Shown piece after piece: positions 14,006-16,364 of a stretch of DNA of 16,364 nt (its first letter is position 1; the number at the start of each line of letters is the position of its first letter). Source of the stretch: Chitinophagaceae bacterium (GTDB lineage: Bacteria > Bacteroidota > Bacteroidia > Chitinophagales > Chitinophagaceae); assembly GCA_947452875.1 (NCBI GenBank), contig CANGEZ010000017.1, forward strand, positions 1 through 16,364, given 5' to 3'. A model generated the notes under the pieces. That model searched no databases, was not told where the DNA came from, and was given only the letters and a program-made list of their open reading frames with translations. Position numbers and translations under genes: made by a program.

Positions 14006-15145
14006 TCACTTCAACACTTCCCTACTAATCACCAATTTTTGTATTTCACTTGTTCCTTCACCAATCGTGCATAATTTACTATCTCTGTAAAATTTCTCAA
14101 CAGGAAAATCTTTGGTGTAACCGTAGCCGCCAAATATCTGAACGGCATCTGTACTGATTTCCACAGCGATTTCACTTGCGTAATATTTTGCCATGGCAGA
14201 TTCTTTTGTCATGGGCAAGCCCTTCATCTTTAAATCGCATGCTTGATGAATAAGCAATTCAGCACATTGGATTTTGGTAGCCATATCTGCTAATTTGAAA
14301 GCTATCGCCTGAAAATTAGAAATAGGTTGATCAAATTGATGACGCTCTTTTGAATATTGCAAAGCCGCTTCGTATGCACCTTTGGCGATTCCCAAACTTA
14401 GTGCTGCAATCGAAATGCGGCCTCCGTCTAAAATTTTCATAGCTTGTTTGAAACCCGCTCCCACTTCACCCAAACGATTCTCGTCTGAAATGATACAATT
14501 GTCGAAAATCATTTCAGCAGTTTCACTGGCACGCATGCCTAGTTTGTTTTCTTTTTTTCCGGCAGAAAAGCCGGGTGTATTACGGTCTACTATAAACGCA
14601 GTTGAATTGTTTTTGGCTCGAGGCTCACCGGTACGGCAAATTACCACAGCAACATCTCCTGATTTGCCATGGGTAATCCAGCTTTTGGTACCATTGATTA
14701 CCCAGTTGTCGCCTTGTTGTACTGCAGTCGTTCTCATATTACCCGCATCACTTCCTGTATTCGCTTCTGTTAGTCCCCATGCGCCAATATGTTCAGCTGT
14801 AGCCAGCTTTGGTAAATATTTTTGTTTTTGATTTTCATTTCCGAAAGTGAGAATGTGGTTGGTGCAAAGTGAATTGTGTGCTGCCAATGACAAGCCAACA
14901 GAACCACACACTTTTGAAATTTCCTGAATAATGACATTATATTCAAAATAGCCAAGACCTGTTCCGCCATATTGTTCTGGAACCAATACACCCATCATTC
15001 CAAGATTACCCAATTGTTTAAAAACATGAACAGGGAATTCCTGAGATTCATCCCATTCCATTAAATTAGGCTTGATCTGTTGTTGAGCAAAATCTTTGGC
15101 GGTCTGTGCCACCTGTTGCGTTAATTCTGTTTCTAAAAATTCCAT
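14006..15145 (-). CDS. Acyl-CoA dehydrogenase (short/medium-chain type)
   Basis: 379 residues, standard length. An FAD enzyme that introduces the alpha-beta double bond in fatty acyl-CoA (beta-oxidation or branched-chain amino-acid breakdown), passing electrons to ETF. Seen: N-terminal helical domain, LTEANTGSDAGNM with the first ACAD signature, WVINGTKSWITHG, the middle beta-barrel, GGRISIAALSLGIAKGAYEAA, and the C-terminal signature QIFGGYGYTKDFPVEKFYRD followed by the catalytic base Glu363 in GEGTSEIQ. The sequence is closest in pattern to butyryl-CoA-type dehydrogenases, but chain length cannot be read reliably. ATG start at 15145; a promoter-like TTG-N18-TAAATTGC lies just upstream. Its 3' end is followed by nonamer arrays B2 and C. 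Confidence 0.95.
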   Translation of the reverse strand: MEFLETELTQQVAQTAKDFAQQQIKPNLMEWDESQEFPVHVFKQLGNLGMMGVLVPEQYGGTGLGYFEYNVIIQEISKVCGSVGLSLAAHNSLCTNHILTFGNENQKQKYLPKLATAEHIGAWGLTEANTGSDAGNMRTTAVQQGDNWVINGTKSWITHGKSGDVAVVICRTGEPRAKNNSTAFIVDRNTPGFSAGKKENKLGMRASETAEMIFDNCIISDENRLGEVGAGFKQAMKILDGGRISIAALSLGIAKGAYEAALQYSKERHQFDQPISNFQAIAFKLADMATKIQCAELLIHQACDLKMKGLPMTKESAMAKYYASEIAVEISTDAVQIFGGYGYTKDFPVEKFYRDSKLCTIGEGTSEIQKLVISREVLK

Positions 15146-15166
15146 AAAAAATGAATGATTGAGGTT

Positions 15167-15195
15167 GCAATTTAGGGAATTTGTAATACCAACAA
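15167..15195 (-). promoter_or_regulatory. Candidate acyl-CoA dehydrogenase promoter
   Basis: Minus strand TTG (15193-15195), 18 bases, then TAAATTGC (15167-15174), a near match to TAnnTTTG, about 21 bases before the ATG. Confidence 0.35.
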
Positions 15196-15209
15196 CTGTT
15201 AGTTTTTTA

Positions 15210-16118
15210 TCAATATGTTATCAAATAATGCGAAAGCTGATTGAACGTTTTTTCGTCGATTAGGATGATTTTTTGAATATCCTCTAACGTTTTAAAACTT
15301 CCGTGTTGATTGCGATAGTTGATGATTGCATTCGCTAATTTATATCCAATATAAGGATGGGATTTTAGCATCAAAAAATCTGCTGTATTGACATTTATTT
15401 TCTGAATTTTATCTGAAACCTCCACCCTTTCTTTTATTTTATGAAAAACAGAATCGGGCAAACCCCAAACTTCTTTCAATTGTAAAGGAGAATAAAAGCC
15501 TCCAAGTTTGTTTCTGTATTTTATAATCCTTCCTGCCAAAGCAGGACCAATTCCTGGAAGCCATTCCAATAAAGAAGAATCAGCAGTATTTACATCGATG
15601 GTTTTATTGGAGTTCGTTTTTGTGAAAAGAGCATTTGTATTTTTTTCATTTACAATTTTTGGAGTAGATATAATCTTCACAAAAGGAATCAAGTCTTTGG
15701 CCTGATTTGGACTTAAACCCCATATTTTTCTCAACTCTTCTGGAGATGTAAACTTACCTCCTTTGGAAACATACTTTACTATTGTTTCAGCCGTCTTTTC
15801 TTTGACGCCCAATTTCATCCATTGTTCTTTAGAACAAGTATTGGGATCAAATTCGAAATAATTTGCTTTGTGATTTTCAATAACACCACTATTATTTTCA
15901 TTGCTTTTATCTTTTACAATGGATTCATTATTTTCTGTCTGATATTCATTTCTTGTTTCGGGTAATTTTTCAATTTGAATCGCTGGATCTTTTCGATTTG
16001 AAAAATAATTGTAAACATCAGGCCAGAAATAAATCAGCAGATTCAAGATTAAAATCAACACGATACCATTCTTCTCTTTTCGAGAAAAATAAAACAAATC
16101 ATTTTCATTTTTTTGCAT
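15210..16118 (-). CDS. Membrane-anchored protein with three ComEA-type helix-hairpin-helix units
   Basis: 302 residues. One N-terminal membrane segment (about 18-33), an Asn/Glu-rich linker (45-85) and three successive ComEA-like units: about 88-148 (degenerate, WMKLGVKEKTAETIVKYV), 173-232 (IDVNTADSSLLEWLPGIGPA then LAGRIIKYRNKLGGF) and 240-300 (INVNTADFLMLKSHPYIGYK). Such units bind double-stranded DNA without sequence preference. ComEA itself is the exported DNA receptor of natural transformation, but Bacteroidota carry many such proteins outside competence loci and no other com gene is nearby, so DNA uptake is only one possibility. Unit 2 keeps the classic PGIG hairpin; units 1 and 3 have lost it. 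Located between an MBL-fold gene and acyl-CoA dehydrogenase on the same strand. Confidence 0.85.
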   Translation of the reverse strand: MQKNENDLFYFSRKEKNGIVLILILNLLIYFWPDVYNYFSNRKDPAIQIEKLPETRNEYQTENNESIVKDKSNENNSGVIENHKANYFEFDPNTCSKEQWMKLGVKEKTAETIVKYVSKGGKFTSPEELRKIWGLSPNQAKDLIPFVKIISTPKIVNEKNTNALFTKTNSNKTIDVNTADSSLLEWLPGIGPALAGRIIKYRNKLGGFYSPLQLKEVWGLPDSVFHKIKERVEVSDKIQKINVNTADFLMLKSHPYIGYKLANAIINYRNQHGSFKTLEDIQKIILIDEKTFNQLSHYLITY

Positions 16119-16170
16119 GAATAAAACTAGACAGTTTGCAAAAAATAAAAAGGAGAAAAAAACGGAGATT

Positions 16171-16364
16171 TTAGCAGTTTATCACCAAGCCATCAAAGGC
16201 TAATTGCTTGCCAATCGGCAATTCGGAGTTAATATCTGCATGTTTTCCTAACTGATGACTAATGTGTGTAAAATAAGCATTTGGGACGTTCAAAGCATCA
16301 ACTACGTCTATGGCTTCCTGTAAGGTATAATGAGAAAGATGTTTTTCTTTTCGAAGTGCATTTA
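16171..16364 (-). CDS. MBL-fold metallo-hydrolase, C-terminal part
   Basis: Only the last 63 residues are present; the gene continues beyond the right edge. Seen: LRKEKHLSHYTLQEAIDVVD, then NAYFTHISHQLGKHADI and a LAFDGLVI end. The THISH-x-x-G-x-H stretch and the trailing AxDGL are typical of the PhnP/RNase Z-like branch of metallo-beta-lactamase-fold hydrolases, where the His coordinates the metal pair. In Bacteroidota such enzymes are widespread and their substrates mostly unknown. The 52-base gap to the next gene holds no clear signal. Confidence 0.8.
   Translation of the reverse strand, partial: NALRKEKHLSHYTLQEAIDVVDALNVPNAYFTHISHQLGKHADINSELPIGKQLAFDGLVINC

Noticed and set aside
13799..14074. 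Plus-strand ORF of 91 codons in the rel/acyl-CoA dehydrogenase gap
   Set aside because: Its codons come from tandem arrays D, C and B2 and then run antisense into the acyl-CoA dehydrogenase gene; the product is low-complexity Leu/Ser.
14382..14831. 149-codon plus-strand ORF
   Set aside because: Entirely antisense to the well-supported acyl-CoA dehydrogenase gene; a shadow frame.

Overview
The window looks like chromosomal DNA of a member of the Bacteroidota, most likely the Chitinophagaceae or a near relative. It is AT-rich. It carries a gldE-gldD pair, a Bacteroidota-type trigger factor and a single bifunctional-looking Rel/SpoT. Several genes have the TAnnTTTG promoter element of this phylum and no Shine-Dalgarno sequence. 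Almost everything is core genome. No insertion sequence, phage gene or CRISPR array is visible.

Layout. Minus strand, 1-5385: 5' part of ispG, a lipoprotein homologous to class D beta-lactamases but lacking the catalytic residues, a DUF3109 cysteine-rich protein, gldD, gldE and mutY (transcription runs mutY to ispG). Plus strand, 5479-9107: an HU-like protein, a membrane-anchored TPR protein, a 29-residue basic ribosome-associated-type protein, rng (RNase E/G) and a PsiE-like membrane protein. Minus strand, 9193-11378: a secreted protein of unknown function, trigger factor and tRNA-Leu(UAG). Plus strand, 11552-13789: rel/spoT. Minus strand, 14006-16364: acyl-CoA dehydrogenase, a membrane-anchored protein with three ComEA-type helix-hairpin-helix units and the 3' end of an MBL-fold hydrolase. 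The genes serve DNA repair and architecture (mutY, HU), RNA turnover and translation (rng, small basic protein, tRNA, tig), stress signalling (rel), envelope and gliding functions (gldD/E), isoprenoid synthesis (ispG) and fatty-acid oxidation.

The most unusual signals are outside the reading frames. (1) Short tandem arrays with 7- or 9-base units sit at the 3' ends of five genes (DUF3109, gldD, rng, rel, acyl-CoA dehydrogenase). They begin at or within about 15 bases of the stop codon or span it. Two heptamer arrays hold the stop codon at the same position of the unit. Two nonamer arrays lie on opposite chromosome strands but have the same orientation and frame relative to their own gene. (2) A 68-base, about 27-bp imperfect hairpin with a GAAA tetraloop lies between tRNA-Leu and tig. 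(3) The class D beta-lactamase homologue has lost Ser, Lys and SxV-Ser, yet keeps YGN and the overall fold pattern. Smaller points are three TTG starts in one neighbourhood, an HU-like protein with Ile at the DNA-intercalating proline, a possible leaderless mRNA, and the absence of ssb between mutY and gldE.
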